64,000 nt of DNA from Limnobacter sp. MED105. Its GTDB lineage: Bacteria > Pseudomonadota > Gammaproteobacteria > Burkholderiales > Burkholderiaceae_B. Each line of letters starts with the position of its first letter. Position 1 is the first letter of the stretch. Location of the stretch: contig NZ_ABCT01000003.1 in assembly GCF_000170915.1 (NCBI RefSeq), positions 62,001 through 126,000 of the forward strand. The letters run 5' to 3'. The position numbers and the translations under genes were made by a program. This document shows positions 26,137 to 34,683 of this stretch, piece after piece. The notes beneath the pieces are model-generated. The model was not told the DNA's origin and searched no databases. It saw only the letters and a list, made by a program, of their open reading frames with translations.

Positions 26137-27828
26137 TTACCGATAAAACCGAGGATCCAGAACCGGTGCCGGTTTCAGGGTGGGGCGCAGCTCTTTTTCA
26201 GTTGCACTGCCCTGTACGCGGCTGCGTTCGGAGCTTTTTTCAACCTCAAGACGCTGCGCCGGGGTCAGCACAAACCCAGCTGCTTTTTCAACTTCAGTCT
26301 GGCTCACATCCAAACCAAGCTTTTCGGCAATTTTCTGATCTGCCGGGCTGCTGGCAATGTCGGCTGTGTCCTTCAGACTACTCTCCAGGCGCTCGCGTTC
26401 AGGAGTTTTCGAGAAAAACAGTTCAAACCAATCGCCCTCAGCACCGGGAGTAGGCATCATCAAGCCCATGGCATGCATCAGGCGGAAACTTGCGTCGCGA
26501 GCATCGAAGACTGCGTTGATATAGGCGATTAATACGTTGAAGTACTCAACTTGGGCATCCAACATCACGATCACCGTTTCACGGCCAAAATCACGAAGCC
26601 TTTTGCGGTTTTTAAACACCTGCAACGAGTCAGCGTACGCGCCACGTAAAGTCACTGCCCGAGACTGTCCTGCCGACCATTTACCCCATTGAAAACGAAC
26701 ACTCTCCTCAACGCGCAACCTGGCCGCAGCCAACTGAGCACGACGGGTATCAATGGTGGCAGCCGCCTGATTCACGCGTGCCACCTGCTCGCCGCCCGAA
26801 AAAGCGCTGTACTGCAAACGCAGGTTCACCGAGCTGTCGGTTCTGTCACCCGTAAACGGGTCGGGTTCACCAAAAAATTGCTGAATACCCACCAGGTTTA
26901 AAGATGGGTATAGGCTTGCATCCTCAGCCGTGTAGTTGTGCCGCGCTTTCACAATCTGGCTTTCAGCCACTCGAATTTCAGGATTGGAAAACAGTGCTTT
27001 TGTGACCGCCTCATCCACCAGCTGGGGCAGCATATTGCGCTGAATCTCCAGCTCAGGAACGTTGTATCCCTCTGGATAAACGCCAAAGTAACGGAAATAA
27101 GTGGCCCTCGCCTCCTCAAATTGCCCCTCAAAATTCACCAAGCGGTCGCGGGTGACCGCCAACCGGGCTTTGGCAAACTGCGCGTCTGTCACGCCACTTC
27201 CGCCCAGCTCAACCCGGCGCTCTTCCAGAGCCAGTAACTGAGCCACCGCGGCCTCGGCCGCGCGCGAGGCTTCTACCAACAGCGCATTGCGCGACAAAGT
27301 ACTACTGGCCAAAAAGCCTTCGAGCACCACGTCTTGAATTGTTTTTACGAATTGCCCGTCGGCAATGGTGCCATCGGTTTCAGCAGCCTTCACGCGCGCG
27401 GTAATTCGGCCGGCTGTGTACAACGGTTGGGTCACGGTAATGTCGGTTGATTGCCGGTTGGTTACCGTAGAACTTGAACTGGCATTTGCACCCACAGTAA
27501 TTCGTGGGTAATACGCAGCACGGGCACCATCTTCAATAAATTGCGACGCATTCACATTGATACGTGAGGTCACAATTTCAGGATTGGTTCGCAACATATT
27601 CAAAAAGCGAATCTTGGTGAGCTCTTCCTTGCTCATTTTTGCAGCTTCAGCCGGAGCGATGCGCCTGGCACGAAACTCGTTATTGTCATTACCCACATTC
27701 GCAGATGGTTCAACGTTCTCGGGCAAGTCTTGCGCACCTACTGGAAATGCAAGAAGGCCCGCAATCAGCACACACAGTGCTTTGCGAGCCCATACGCCCC
27801 CCTGGGTCATGTCCAATTGTTTTGTCAT
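26137..27828 (-). CDS. TolC-family outer membrane protein of type I secretion
   Basis: This would form the outer-membrane channel and periplasmic tunnel of the secretion system. The protein is 563 residues. A signal peptide is visible near the N-terminus: ALCVLIAGLLAFPVGAQ, with cleavage near GAQ. Two long helical repeats typical of outer membrane efflux proteins follow; RINVNASQFIEDGARAAY and PEIRVAESQIVKARHNY mark equivalent positions in the two halves. This resembles the LapE/AggA-like branch used with adhesin-type type I systems more than drug-efflux TolC. The C-terminal 100 residues are an additional polar extension. The HlyD-type gene lies 8 bp upstream on the same strand and the cargo gene 134 bp downstream. 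Confidence 0.88.
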   Translation of the reverse strand: MTKQLDMTQGGVWARKALCVLIAGLLAFPVGAQDLPENVEPSANVGNDNNEFRARRIAPAEAAKMSKEELTKIRFLNMLRTNPEIVTSRINVNASQFIEDGARAAYYPRITVGANASSSSTVTNRQSTDITVTQPLYTAGRITARVKAAETDGTIADGQFVKTIQDVVLEGFLASSTLSRNALLVEASRAAEAAVAQLLALEERRVELGGSGVTDAQFAKARLAVTRDRLVNFEGQFEEARATYFRYFGVYPEGYNVPELEIQRNMLPQLVDEAVTKALFSNPEIRVAESQIVKARHNYTAEDASLYPSLNLVGIQQFFGEPDPFTGDRTDSSVNLRLQYSAFSGGEQVARVNQAAATIDTRRAQLAAARLRVEESVRFQWGKWSAGQSRAVTLRGAYADSLQVFKNRKRLRDFGRETVIVMLDAQVEYFNVLIAYINAVFDARDASFRLMHAMGLMMPTPGAEGDWFELFFSKTPERERLESSLKDTADIASSPADQKIAEKLGLDVSQTEVEKAAGFVLTPAQRLEVEKSSERSRVQGSATEKELRPTLKPAPVLDPRFYR

Positions 27829-27836
27829 GTGTTGCT

Positions 27837-29195
27837 TTATGGTTCTCTGAAGGCTTCTTGCTTCAGCTTCAATACAGGTTTTAACAAATAATAAATAAAG
27901 GGCTGCGAACCCACATTAATATCCACTTCAGCAGTCATACCCGGCGAAATGCGCAACGGCGCGTCAGGCGTACCAAAAAACGCCTTGTCGGTACTCACAA
28001 TCAACCGGTAATAAGGCCCGGTTTCTTCTGTGCCTGGGTCGGTGTCGGCTGCAATTTGAGTCACTTTTCCGGGCAAAGTGCCATAACGCAAAAAGTCGTA
28101 GGCTGACACTTTCACTTCGGAAGGCTGGTCCATGCTCACATAACCGCGATCTGCGGGTGAAAGCCGGGTTTCAACAACCAACACCTCATCAACAGGTACC
28201 ACTTCCATGATCGGTTCGCCCTGGCGAACCACGTTACCAACAGCCTGCAACTTCAGGTTCTTCACAACCCCATCAATGGGTGACCGAATCACTGCACGAT
28301 CTCGCTGATCACTGGCTCGATCAATTTCGTCCTTTAAACTGGCCAGCTGCCGTTCAAGTGTCGTTAATTCATCAGCAGCCCGGCGGCGAAACTTTCCTTC
28401 TTCTTCAATGCGGCGCGCACGGCTTTGCCCAACCGAGGCTTGGGCTGATGCTATGGTTTGACGCATCGAGGCAATTTCAGCAGTCAAGCTATCGTAATCA
28501 CGCTTCTTGGTCAGGTATTCCAACTGCGACACGAGCCTTTCCCGCACCAACTCTCGCGTAATTTCCAGTTCACGCAAGGTTGTTACAGCGCGATTCTCCA
28601 AGCCTTCAAGCTTGGCCTGTAACTCACCCACCTTGCCTTGGTTGCCCAGCATTTGGCTGTCGTTTACACCCAAAATACCGTCCAGTTCAGTCACACGCGC
28701 AATGTAAGTGGCCTGCTCGGTACGGTACAAATCAGGGTAATTCGCAATAATTTCAGCAGGATAATCGGGTGCCTTGCCCGAAGCTTCACCCAGCAAACGC
28801 GCACGGCTCATCTCCAGTGCGGCACGCCGGCTTTTCAATTCTTCAATGTTGATACCCGAGGTGGCCAGGTTCAATTGAACGAGCATGGCCCCTTCCTTCA
28901 CGACATCACCCTCTTTCACTGCCAACTCTTGAACAATACCGCCTTCCAGGTGCTGAATACTTTTAACTCGCGTCGAAGGGATTACCTTACCGGGTGCAGT
29001 TACCACCTGGTCAACGCGGATAAACAAGGAGGCGAACAGAGACAGCGCGATCAAGCCAAGAGCGAACCTGCTTTTGGTATCGAATCCGCCACCGTTCGGT
29101 TTGTAAAGGGCGGGGACTTCATAGGGCTTCAAATCATTCTTGCCGACTTCGGCCAATGCATTATTAGACTTCATGATTTCTCGACCTTCGCTCAT
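27837..29195 (-). CDS. HlyD-family membrane fusion protein of type I secretion
   Basis: This is the periplasmic adaptor between the inner-membrane ATPase and the outer-membrane channel. The protein is 452 residues. One membrane segment lies near residues 45-62 (FALGLIALSLFASLF), followed by the lipoyl half-motif IQHLEGGIVQELAVKEGD. A long coiled coil spans the middle and the second lipoyl half is around VIRSPIDGVVKNL. The C-terminal HlyD signature region ISPGMTAEVDI and the terminal hydrophobic FIYYLLKPVLKL are typical. The start codon overlaps the stop of the ATPase gene (TGATG), indicating translational coupling. A second in-frame ATG at 29174 is possible. Confidence 0.93.
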   Translation of the reverse strand: MSEGREIMKSNNALAEVGKNDLKPYEVPALYKPNGGGFDTKSRFALGLIALSLFASLFIRVDQVVTAPGKVIPSTRVKSIQHLEGGIVQELAVKEGDVVKEGAMLVQLNLATSGINIEELKSRRAALEMSRARLLGEASGKAPDYPAEIIANYPDLYRTEQATYIARVTELDGILGVNDSQMLGNQGKVGELQAKLEGLENRAVTTLRELEITRELVRERLVSQLEYLTKKRDYDSLTAEIASMRQTIASAQASVGQSRARRIEEEGKFRRRAADELTTLERQLASLKDEIDRASDQRDRAVIRSPIDGVVKNLKLQAVGNVVRQGEPIMEVVPVDEVLVVETRLSPADRGYVSMDQPSEVKVSAYDFLRYGTLPGKVTQIAADTDPGTEETGPYYRLIVSTDKAFFGTPDAPLRISPGMTAEVDINVGSQPFIYYLLKPVLKLKQEAFREP

Positions 29196-31123
29196 CAGGC
29201 TTGAGCGGCCTTACCGCCCGCATCCGTATTTGCTTGCCCCTCAGTACCGTTGGCTCCCAGCGCCTGCTTCGCAGCCTCGGAGGTCACTTGCGACGCTGCT
29301 TTGGGCGCGGCTGGCACAGGCTTCGGCACCGAGATACCGTACAACAGTTTCAGCATCTCCGGTGTGGCACCCACATGCAACTTTGAGGCCTTGTCCAGAT
29401 AAATAATCTTGTCGCAAATCGACATTAAACGCACAGAATGCGTCACCATGATGATGGTTTTTACAGTGGCAAGGCTCTTGAATACAGCCATCAAATGGGT
29501 CTCTGCCGCAAAATCCAGATCGTTTGTTGGTTCATCCAGCAACAACACGGGTGCGTCCGACAAAAACGCCTGAGTAATCGCAACCCTGCGACGCTGGCCT
29601 CCCGACAAGCGGTTACCGCCCTCGCCCACTTGAGTCATGTAACCGTCGGGCATTTTCGCAATGAATTCATGCGCGCCCGAGCGCTTGGCAGCCAACAGAA
29701 TTTGCTCATCGCTGGCATCCGGATTAGACCGGCGCAAATTCTCGACAATCGTGCCTTCAAACAATTGTGAGGTCTGGGGCAAAAAGCCGATCCACTTGGC
29801 AAGTTCTTGGCGAGAAAACTGTGACAGATCATACTCATCAAGCAACACACGGCCGCTTTGTGGCTCATAAAGACCACGCAACAGTTTCAGCAAAGTTGAC
29901 TTGCCCGCACCGTTGTCACCTGCCAAACCGTAGATACCGCGCGGGCCAATTTGCGCCGAAACCGACTTCACGACTTCTTTTTGGGCACCCACGTGCTGAT
30001 AACTTACGTTTTCAAGTCGCAAGGCGCCCGAAGGCATGGGCAGACTTAAACCGGTGTGTTGCTTCTCTTCATCGGCAGCAAACACCTTGTTCAATCGATC
30101 GGTGGCCTCACGGGAATGGGCAATTGACCGCCAGTGACCGGTCAACGCAGCCAATGGGCCAATTGCCTTGGCAGCCAGCATGTTCGAAGCAATCAAACCG
30201 CCCACGGTCATCCATTGGTTGATCACCGCATAGGCGCCAACGGCTGTGATTGCCACGTTCACACACAACATGATAGAGACCGACAACTCGCGCTGATCTT
30301 CCATTTCGCCGTTCTTCTGGAACGATTCCTGAACCCAAGAGTTGTAGCTTGACACCCAGGCCCGCTTGGCGGAATCGTCTTGAACCAAGCTTTTGATCGC
30401 TTCGCGGCCCCGACAAACCTCGGCCAGTACTTCGTCCCGGCGGCGGGCACGAGAAAATTCTTCTACACGGCGCTTTCGGAACTCTCCCGAGCTATACCAT
30501 GACAAAGCCGCCAAACACACCAAACCAATCAACACCACCGGCAATACAGGCAAAGCAATCGTGGCGATCAATCCGATGGCCAGAATGGCAAACGGCAAGT
30601 CAAGAATGGTCATGGCAACAGCGCCACTCCAAACCACGCGCACGGTGTCTACGTCTTTAAACAGGGAATACCAAGCGGCAGTTGAACGCGCTTCGAGCTG
30701 TCGCAACGGAATCGACAGAATTTTATTCATCAACTTACTGGCGATTTGTCCGTCAATTTTCACAGCGGCTACGCGCAGAACGCGAGCCCGGAAAGATCGC
30801 AAAATCAAATCGGCTGCAAGCAAAATACCCATGCCGATCAACAAAGCAGTCAGCGTGTTCAAGCCTGAACGATAAATGACGCGGTCATACACCTGCAACG
30901 AAAACACGGCAGGAAACAAAGCCACCAAGTTCACAAAAATAGACAGCAAAGCTGCGCGCTTTAACAGGGGTAAGGCGCTGCGAATGACACCCTCAACTGT
31001 TTTAGAACTGGATGCATCTGCTGCACCGCCACTATCGGCAGCGGTTTCCCCAGACTTTTCTGGTTTTAAACCGAAGTTCCAGAGTGCTTCGAGTCTTTCT
31101 TTGAACAAATATTTAACCGACAT
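29195..31123 (-). CDS. Type I secretion ABC transporter ATPase/permease
   Basis: It is the inner-membrane exporter that energises secretion. The protein is 642 residues. After a polar N-terminus of about 50 residues come the membrane segments between about residues 55 and 330. The nucleotide-binding domain has Walker A GDNGAGKST at residues 402-410, signature LSGGQRRR near 506-513, Walker B VLLLDEP near 526-532, and the switch His in THSVR. There is no N-terminal C39 peptidase or visible C39-like domain, so no double-glycine leader processing is expected. The C-terminus is an Ala/Pro-rich tail of about 50 residues, unusual for the family. It is the third gene of the sigma-factor operon and overlaps the HlyD gene by one base. 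Confidence 0.93.
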   Translation of the reverse strand: MSVKYLFKERLEALWNFGLKPEKSGETAADSGGAADASSSKTVEGVIRSALPLLKRAALLSIFVNLVALFPAVFSLQVYDRVIYRSGLNTLTALLIGMGILLAADLILRSFRARVLRVAAVKIDGQIASKLMNKILSIPLRQLEARSTAAWYSLFKDVDTVRVVWSGAVAMTILDLPFAILAIGLIATIALPVLPVVLIGLVCLAALSWYSSGEFRKRRVEEFSRARRRDEVLAEVCRGREAIKSLVQDDSAKRAWVSSYNSWVQESFQKNGEMEDQRELSVSIMLCVNVAITAVGAYAVINQWMTVGGLIASNMLAAKAIGPLAALTGHWRSIAHSREATDRLNKVFAADEEKQHTGLSLPMPSGALRLENVSYQHVGAQKEVVKSVSAQIGPRGIYGLAGDNGAGKSTLLKLLRGLYEPQSGRVLLDEYDLSQFSRQELAKWIGFLPQTSQLFEGTIVENLRRSNPDASDEQILLAAKRSGAHEFIAKMPDGYMTQVGEGGNRLSGGQRRRVAITQAFLSDAPVLLLDEPTNDLDFAAETHLMAVFKSLATVKTIIMVTHSVRLMSICDKIIYLDKASKLHVGATPEMLKLLYGISVPKPVPAAPKAASQVTSEAAKQALGANGTEGQANTDAGGKAAQA

Positions 31124-31137
31124 TGCGAGTCCCTTGG

Positions 31138-31554
31138 TTACACAGCGCCTGCCGAACCAGCCATGCGCAGCTGTTGCGCCTTGAGTCGTTCAAGCAATAC
31201 AAGGTACGAAGCGATCAAACGAACCACAGCAGGGCGCATGCCTGCCAACTGTTCACGAGTCAATTTGGCCAGCGGGTTTTCCAATCGGGGTTTGGCGTCG
31301 GGCTGCGCGTCAATCGCTCGACACACTCGCTCAAATACATTGCTCAAGGCTGCATCCACCTCCGCTTCACTCATGGCGCTATACAATACTTGCGGCTTGG
31401 CATCAATCAAACTAAGTCGCTCTTGCCAGCTCAGCACCGACCTGGCCAACACCGGGTCCAGTCTCAACTGGCCTTCAAATGCGACGCGCTCTGCTCCACG
31501 CATCACACCCAGTACGTAGTCGGCAGCCAACCAGTTTTTGTCGTCATCAGTCAT
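31138..31554 (-). CDS. RskA-like anti-sigma factor without membrane anchor
   Basis: The protein has 138 residues. The N-terminus (WLAADYVLGVMRGAERVAFE) matches the anti-sigma domain of RskA-type regulators, which bind and hold an ECF sigma factor. The usual features after that domain, one transmembrane helix and a periplasmic sensor, are missing. The C-terminal stretch PAVVRLIASYLVLLERL contains charged residues and looks amphipathic, not membrane-spanning. There is no zinc HxxxCxxC motif. The gene starts 9 bp after the ECF sigma gene and ends 14 bp before the secretion ATPase gene, so it is likely the partner of that sigma factor. A cytoplasmic anti-sigma factor is the best reading; the signal it responds to is unknown. 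Confidence 0.78.
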   Translation of the reverse strand: MTDDDKNWLAADYVLGVMRGAERVAFEGQLRLDPVLARSVLSWQERLSLIDAKPQVLYSAMSEAEVDAALSNVFERVCRAIDAQPDAKPRLENPLAKLTREQLAGMRPAVVRLIASYLVLLERLKAQQLRMAGSAGAV

Positions 31555-31563
31555 GCGGCCCCC

Positions 31564-32199
31564 TTATGCCATGTATCCGGATTGCTCGGCATCCTGGCGT
31601 CGCGAATTGCTCGCGGCCATAGAGGCCAAACCTTCGGATTGAAATTCGTCGTATACGGTTTTCAATTCAATCAAACCCCTGCGAACCCAAGTTTTAACAG
31701 TTCCCAATGGCACATCCAGATGCTCAGATATTTCTGCATGGCTCATGCCATGGGTGTAAGCCAATGTGAGAACCTGACGGTATTTTCCATCAAGGCGCTG
31801 CACGCAGGCTTGCATCACCCGACTGGTTTCCTTGTCATCACTGCTGGTTGAGTGGGCCTCGAACACCAATTCATTGGGTTCATCGTCCTGGTCAGAAAAC
31901 TGATCCAGGGAAATCGAATTCACGGTATGGCTTTGCTGGGCGATCAAATCAAGCGCCCTGTTTCTCACCACTTGGTGCAACCAGGTTTCAGGCGCGGAAA
32001 GCTTGTTGTTGAAGGTATGGGCGTATCGCCAAAGGCGTATGTAGGCGTCCTGAAGCACGTCTTGGGCCAGACCGGGTTCCCGAACTATGCGCAACGCGAC
32101 CGCAAACATCTTTCGAGACGTGAGCTGATATAACTCCTCAAACGCCTTTCGATCGCGATTTGCAATTCGTTCAATTAAAGAAGCAAGCTCTTCTCTCAA
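31564..32199 (-). CDS. ECF-type RNA polymerase sigma factor
   Basis: The protein has 211 residues, with region 2 (RKAFEELYQLTSRKMFAVAL, then QDVLQDAYIRLWR) and region 4 (VLTLAYTHGMSHAEISEHLDVPLGTVKTWVRRG) joined by an acidic linker. This is the domain set of SigK/RpoE-like ECF factors. The start codon is TTG at 32199; no in-frame ATG lies between it and the region 2 core. The gene is the first of a minus-strand series with the anti-sigma factor and type I secretion genes. It therefore probably directs transcription of the locus, but I cannot identify its promoter motif. The C-terminus after region 4 is a short polar tail. Confidence 0.93.
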   Translation of the reverse strand: MREELASLIERIANRDRKAFEELYQLTSRKMFAVALRIVREPGLAQDVLQDAYIRLWRYAHTFNNKLSAPETWLHQVVRNRALDLIAQQSHTVNSISLDQFSDQDDEPNELVFEAHSTSSDDKETSRVMQACVQRLDGKYRQVLTLAYTHGMSHAEISEHLDVPLGTVKTWVRRGLIELKTVYDEFQSEGLASMAASNSRRQDAEQSGYMA

Positions 32200-32616
32200 C
32201 CTGGCTGTCCCCGAGATGAAGTCATCTGTGTGTGTTTGATACGTCCTGATACTGTCAATTTACAGTCGAGCTGGACTTTGGTTTCGTCAAAAAGGCCAAG
32301 TTTTACTGCTCAAACCACTGAATAGGGCCACCCAACCAAGGGGGATGTAACTCTTAAGTATCCCCTAGCTAAGGGATACTAGCAAAAGTTCCGATTCCAG
32401 AACAGTACTTGTACTGTCTATTTGCTTACATAGTCAGTCGAAATGCAATCCCCCCAAAAGTAATTAACCCGCTTGAAATTACCTACACAACCATTGAATC
32501 CAAAATTTATCGCCTGAAGTACAAATCGAATAAGGATTACACCGAACTACTTAATCGCGGGGCAAACAATGACCTTAATACCGAGCTGGCCAAGCCAGCC
32601 ACACATGGGTGGGACT
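32200..32616. promoter_or_regulatory. Gene-free divergent control region with three inverted repeats
   Basis: No credible gene fills this 417-bp stretch. It contains three inverted repeats. ACTGT/ACAGT lies at 32251-32266 with a 6-base spacer. A 24-bp near-perfect palindrome (AGTATCCC at 32357-32364, GGGATACT at 32373-32380, AGCT at its centre) is the strongest. ACAGTAC/GTACTGT lies at 32402-32417 with a 2-base spacer. The first and third share the ACAGT/ACTGT half-site. They are candidate binding sites for the flanking LuxR-type regulator or another factor acting on both transcripts. Confidence 0.5.
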
Positions 32617-33303
32617 ATGAAGAATGAAAAGGGCTTGGCAGGTCGACCATTAACGCCCCGCGAAACGGGCATTCAAAGCACGCCCCCGGGCAGAACAATC
32701 AGCCTTCAGCCCATGTTCGTCACCAACCGGACAACCCTTGAGGAAATAGACAATCACCTGGCCAGCGCAGAGACCCGAATCGTGGTGATCACCATTGAAA
32801 AGGGCAACAGGCACGGAGAAGTGGTGGTTCAACACATAGGCGCTAGTTATTCCGATGTTCGAGTAGTGCTGGTGTGCGAAGGTAGCGCCCAAGACATTCT
32901 GGCTATGGCGTTCAAACCGGGCGTATGGGCCTGCGTGGGTCGTCAGTCGTCGGTGGAAACGCTTCGCGAGGCTATCGATACGGTTGCTGCGGGCGCGCGA
33001 TATGTGGCCCCTGAACTGGTGAATAACAAATCAACCTCTTCCTACGGTTCTCCTGAGCAGCAAAACCTGGGCAATCAGATTAATCCGCTCGCCGACCAAG
33101 ACGAAGGTGCGCAATTGACACGTCGCGAACGTCAGGTGCTCACCTTGATCGCTCAAGGCCGCCCCCGCCGCGAAATCGCTGAATTGTTGAAGGTTTCACC
33201 ACGCACCATCGACGCCTATCGCGCAAGGTTGCTGCAAAAGCTTAACCTGGACTCAAGTGTTCAACTGGTGAAGTATGCAATTTCTGCAGGCATGGCCAGC
33301 TAA
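32617..33303 (+). CDS. LuxR-family regulator with degenerate receiver domain
   Basis: The protein has 228 residues from ATG 32617; an in-frame ATG at 32569 would add 16, and neither has a strong ribosome site. The C-terminal 60 residues are a LuxR/NarL helix-turn-helix, LTRRERQVLTLIAQG through EIAELLKVSPRTIDAYRARL. The N-terminal part has receiver-like secondary structure (VRVVLVCEGSAQDI, then AIDTVAAGARYVAPEL). The strand that should end in the phospho-acceptor Asp reads RIVVITIEKG, and the conserved Lys is replaced in the segment VGRQS. It is probably a pseudo-receiver that is not phosphorylated in the usual way. The gene is divergent from the ECF sigma gene and its type I secretion locus. 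It ends in a good terminator. Confidence 0.85.
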   Translation: MKNEKGLAGRPLTPRETGIQSTPPGRTISLQPMFVTNRTTLEEIDNHLASAETRIVVITIEKGNRHGEVVVQHIGASYSDVRVVLVCEGSAQDILAMAFKPGVWACVGRQSSVETLREAIDTVAAGARYVAPELVNNKSTSSYGSPEQQNLGNQINPLADQDEGAQLTRRERQVLTLIAQGRPRREIAELLKVSPRTIDAYRARLLQKLNLDSSVQLVKYAISAGMAS

Positions 33304-33336
33304 AAGTTAGTGCAGCAAACCGAAACAACGGCCGAT

Positions 33337-33366
33337 TAAAACCCCGCAGCATTGCGGGGTTTTTTG
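33337..33366 (+). terminator. Intrinsic terminator after the LuxR-type gene
   Basis: AACCCCGCA and TGCGGGGTT form a perfect 9-bp stem with a GCAT loop, followed directly by TTTTT. It lies 34 bp past the LuxR-type stop codon. Confidence 0.92.
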
Positions 33367-33414
33367 TTTGTGCGGCTAAAATAGCGGTTTAGTGCAACTC
33401 ACCCTCCATCAAAC

Positions 33415-34119
33415 ATGAATAAAAAAGCTCTAGTGCTGTTTTCCGGCGGGCAAGACAGCACAGTTTGTCTGGCTTGGGCACTTTCCAAATTCGAGCACGT
33501 CGAAACAATTGGTTTTGACTACGGGCAACGTCATCGCATCGAACTCGAATGCAGACTGACCGTACTGGACCGGGTGCGCGAACAATTTCCAGAATGGGCA
33601 TACAAGCTTGGCGAAGACCGAGTGATTGACCTCAGCTGGCTGGGGCAAATATCTGATTGTGCGCTGACCGAAGAGCGCGAAATCGAGTTGAATGAAAACG
33701 GCTTGCCGAACACATTTGTGCCGGGCCGCAATCTGGTTTTCTTTTTGATTTCATCGGCGGTGGCTTACCGCAGGGGTCTATCGACGCTAGTGGGTGGCAT
33801 GTGCCAAACCGATTTTTCAGGTTACCCCGATTGTCGGGAAGACACGCTGAAAGCACTGCAAGTGGCCACCAACCTGGGTATGGCCAGCACCTTTCGTTTT
33901 GAAACCCCACTCATGTGGATCGACAAAATGGAAACGTTTCAGCTGGGCGAGCAACTGGGCGGCAAAAAATTACTCGAAATTATTGTTCGCGACACTCACA
34001 CCTGCTACACCGGCGACCGCAGCCACGAACACGACTGGGGTTTTGGATGTGGTGAATGCCCAGCCTGCGATTTGCGCAAACGTGGCTGGAAAAACTACAT
34101 TTCGCAACAGAATCAATAG
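33415..34119 (+). CDS. queC: 7-cyano-7-deazaguanine synthase QueC
   Basis: QueC converts 7-carboxy-7-deazaguanine to preQ0 with ATP and ammonia, a step toward queuosine in tRNA. The protein is 234 residues. The PP-loop FSGGQDST is at residues 9-16. The family segment [11 protein letters not shown] follows. Near the C-terminus the zinc site is visible in [20 protein letters not shown], with its Cys residues. The gene stands alone between the LuxR-type terminator and the tRNA cluster. No queD or queE is in the window and no preQ1 riboswitch is evident. Confidence 0.97.
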   Translation: MNKKALVLFSGGQDSTVCLAWALSKFEHVETIGFDYGQRHRIELECRLTVLDRVREQFPEWAYKLGEDRVIDLSWLGQISDCALTEEREIELNENGLPNTFVPGRNLVFFLISSAVAYRRGLSTLVGGMCQTDFSGYPDCREDTLKALQVATNLGMASTFRFETPLMWIDKMETFQLGEQLGGKKLLEIIVRDTHTCYTGDRSHEHDWGFGCGECPACDLRKRGWKNYISQQNQ

Positions 34120-34221
34120 CTTGAAACAGAAAAGGGCAACACCGCCGAAAGCCGCAACAGGCTTGGGTTTGCACAACTTTTAAGCAAGCTGAAAATAAAT
34201 GAAATTATTTTGCAAAAACGT

Positions 34222-34249
34222 TTGACACAAAAATTTTTCTTGCTATAAT
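34222..34249 (+). promoter_or_regulatory. Sigma-70 promoter of the tRNA cluster
   Basis: TTGACA at 34222-34227 and TATAAT at 34244-34249 are both perfect consensus hexamers with a 16-base spacer. They lie 33 bp before tRNA-Gly, a strong stable-RNA promoter. Confidence 0.9.
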
Positions 34250-34282
34250 TTCGTTCTCTCAACGACGTCAAGTTGTTGAAAT

Positions 34283-34358
<76 letters not shown>

Positions 34359-34365
34359 AATTCCT

Positions 34366-34396
34366 AAGGGGAAGTGATACACTTCCCCTTTTCTTT
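34366..34396 (+). terminator. Hairpin with short T run between tRNA-Gly and tRNA-Cys
   Basis: AAGGGGAAGTG (34366-34376) and CACTTCCCCTT (34380-34390) form a perfect 11-bp stem with an ATA loop, followed by TTCTTT. It looks like an intrinsic terminator for tRNA-Gly. tRNA-Cys and tRNA-Leu downstream have no obvious promoter of their own, so it is either leaky or a processing site. Confidence 0.7.
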
Positions 34397-34424
34397 GCCC
34401 GCCATATTTTGGTGGAACACCCTT

Positions 34425-34498
34425 GGCGGGGTGGCAGAGTGGTCATGCAGCGGACTGCAACTCCGTGTACGCCGGTTCGATTCCGACCCCCGCCTCCA
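34425..34498 (+). tRNA. tRNA-Cys (GCA)
   Basis: A 74-nt cloverleaf has acceptor stem GGCGGGG/CCCCGCC, anticodon loop CTGCAAC (anticodon GCA), the U73 discriminator expected for tRNA-Cys, a T arm with GGTTCGATTCC, and an encoded CCA end. Confidence 0.97.
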
Positions 34499-34514
34499 AG
34501 TTTTCAAGCCATCA

Positions 34515-34607
34515 GCCCGGGTGGTGAAATTGGTAGACACAACGGACTTAAAATCCGTCGCTTACCGTAAAAGGGGCGTACCGGTTCGATTCCGGTCCCG
34601 GGCACCA
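34515..34607 (+). tRNA. tRNA-Leu (UAA)
   Basis: A 93-nt class II tRNA has acceptor stem GCCCGGG/CCCGGGC, anticodon loop CTTAAAA (anticodon UAA), a long variable arm, a T arm with GGTTCGATTCC, A73 and an encoded CCA end. Confidence 0.97.
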
Positions 34608-34683
34608 CAGGCAACACTCTTCACACAAACAATCGCGCGTACAATAGCGCATTGCGTCTAGAACTACCTCAAAGAACAACATC

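Noticed and set aside
32409-32627. 72-residue + strand frame before the LuxR-type gene
   Set aside because: No ribosome site, low-complexity composition, overlaps the palindromes and the real regulator start.
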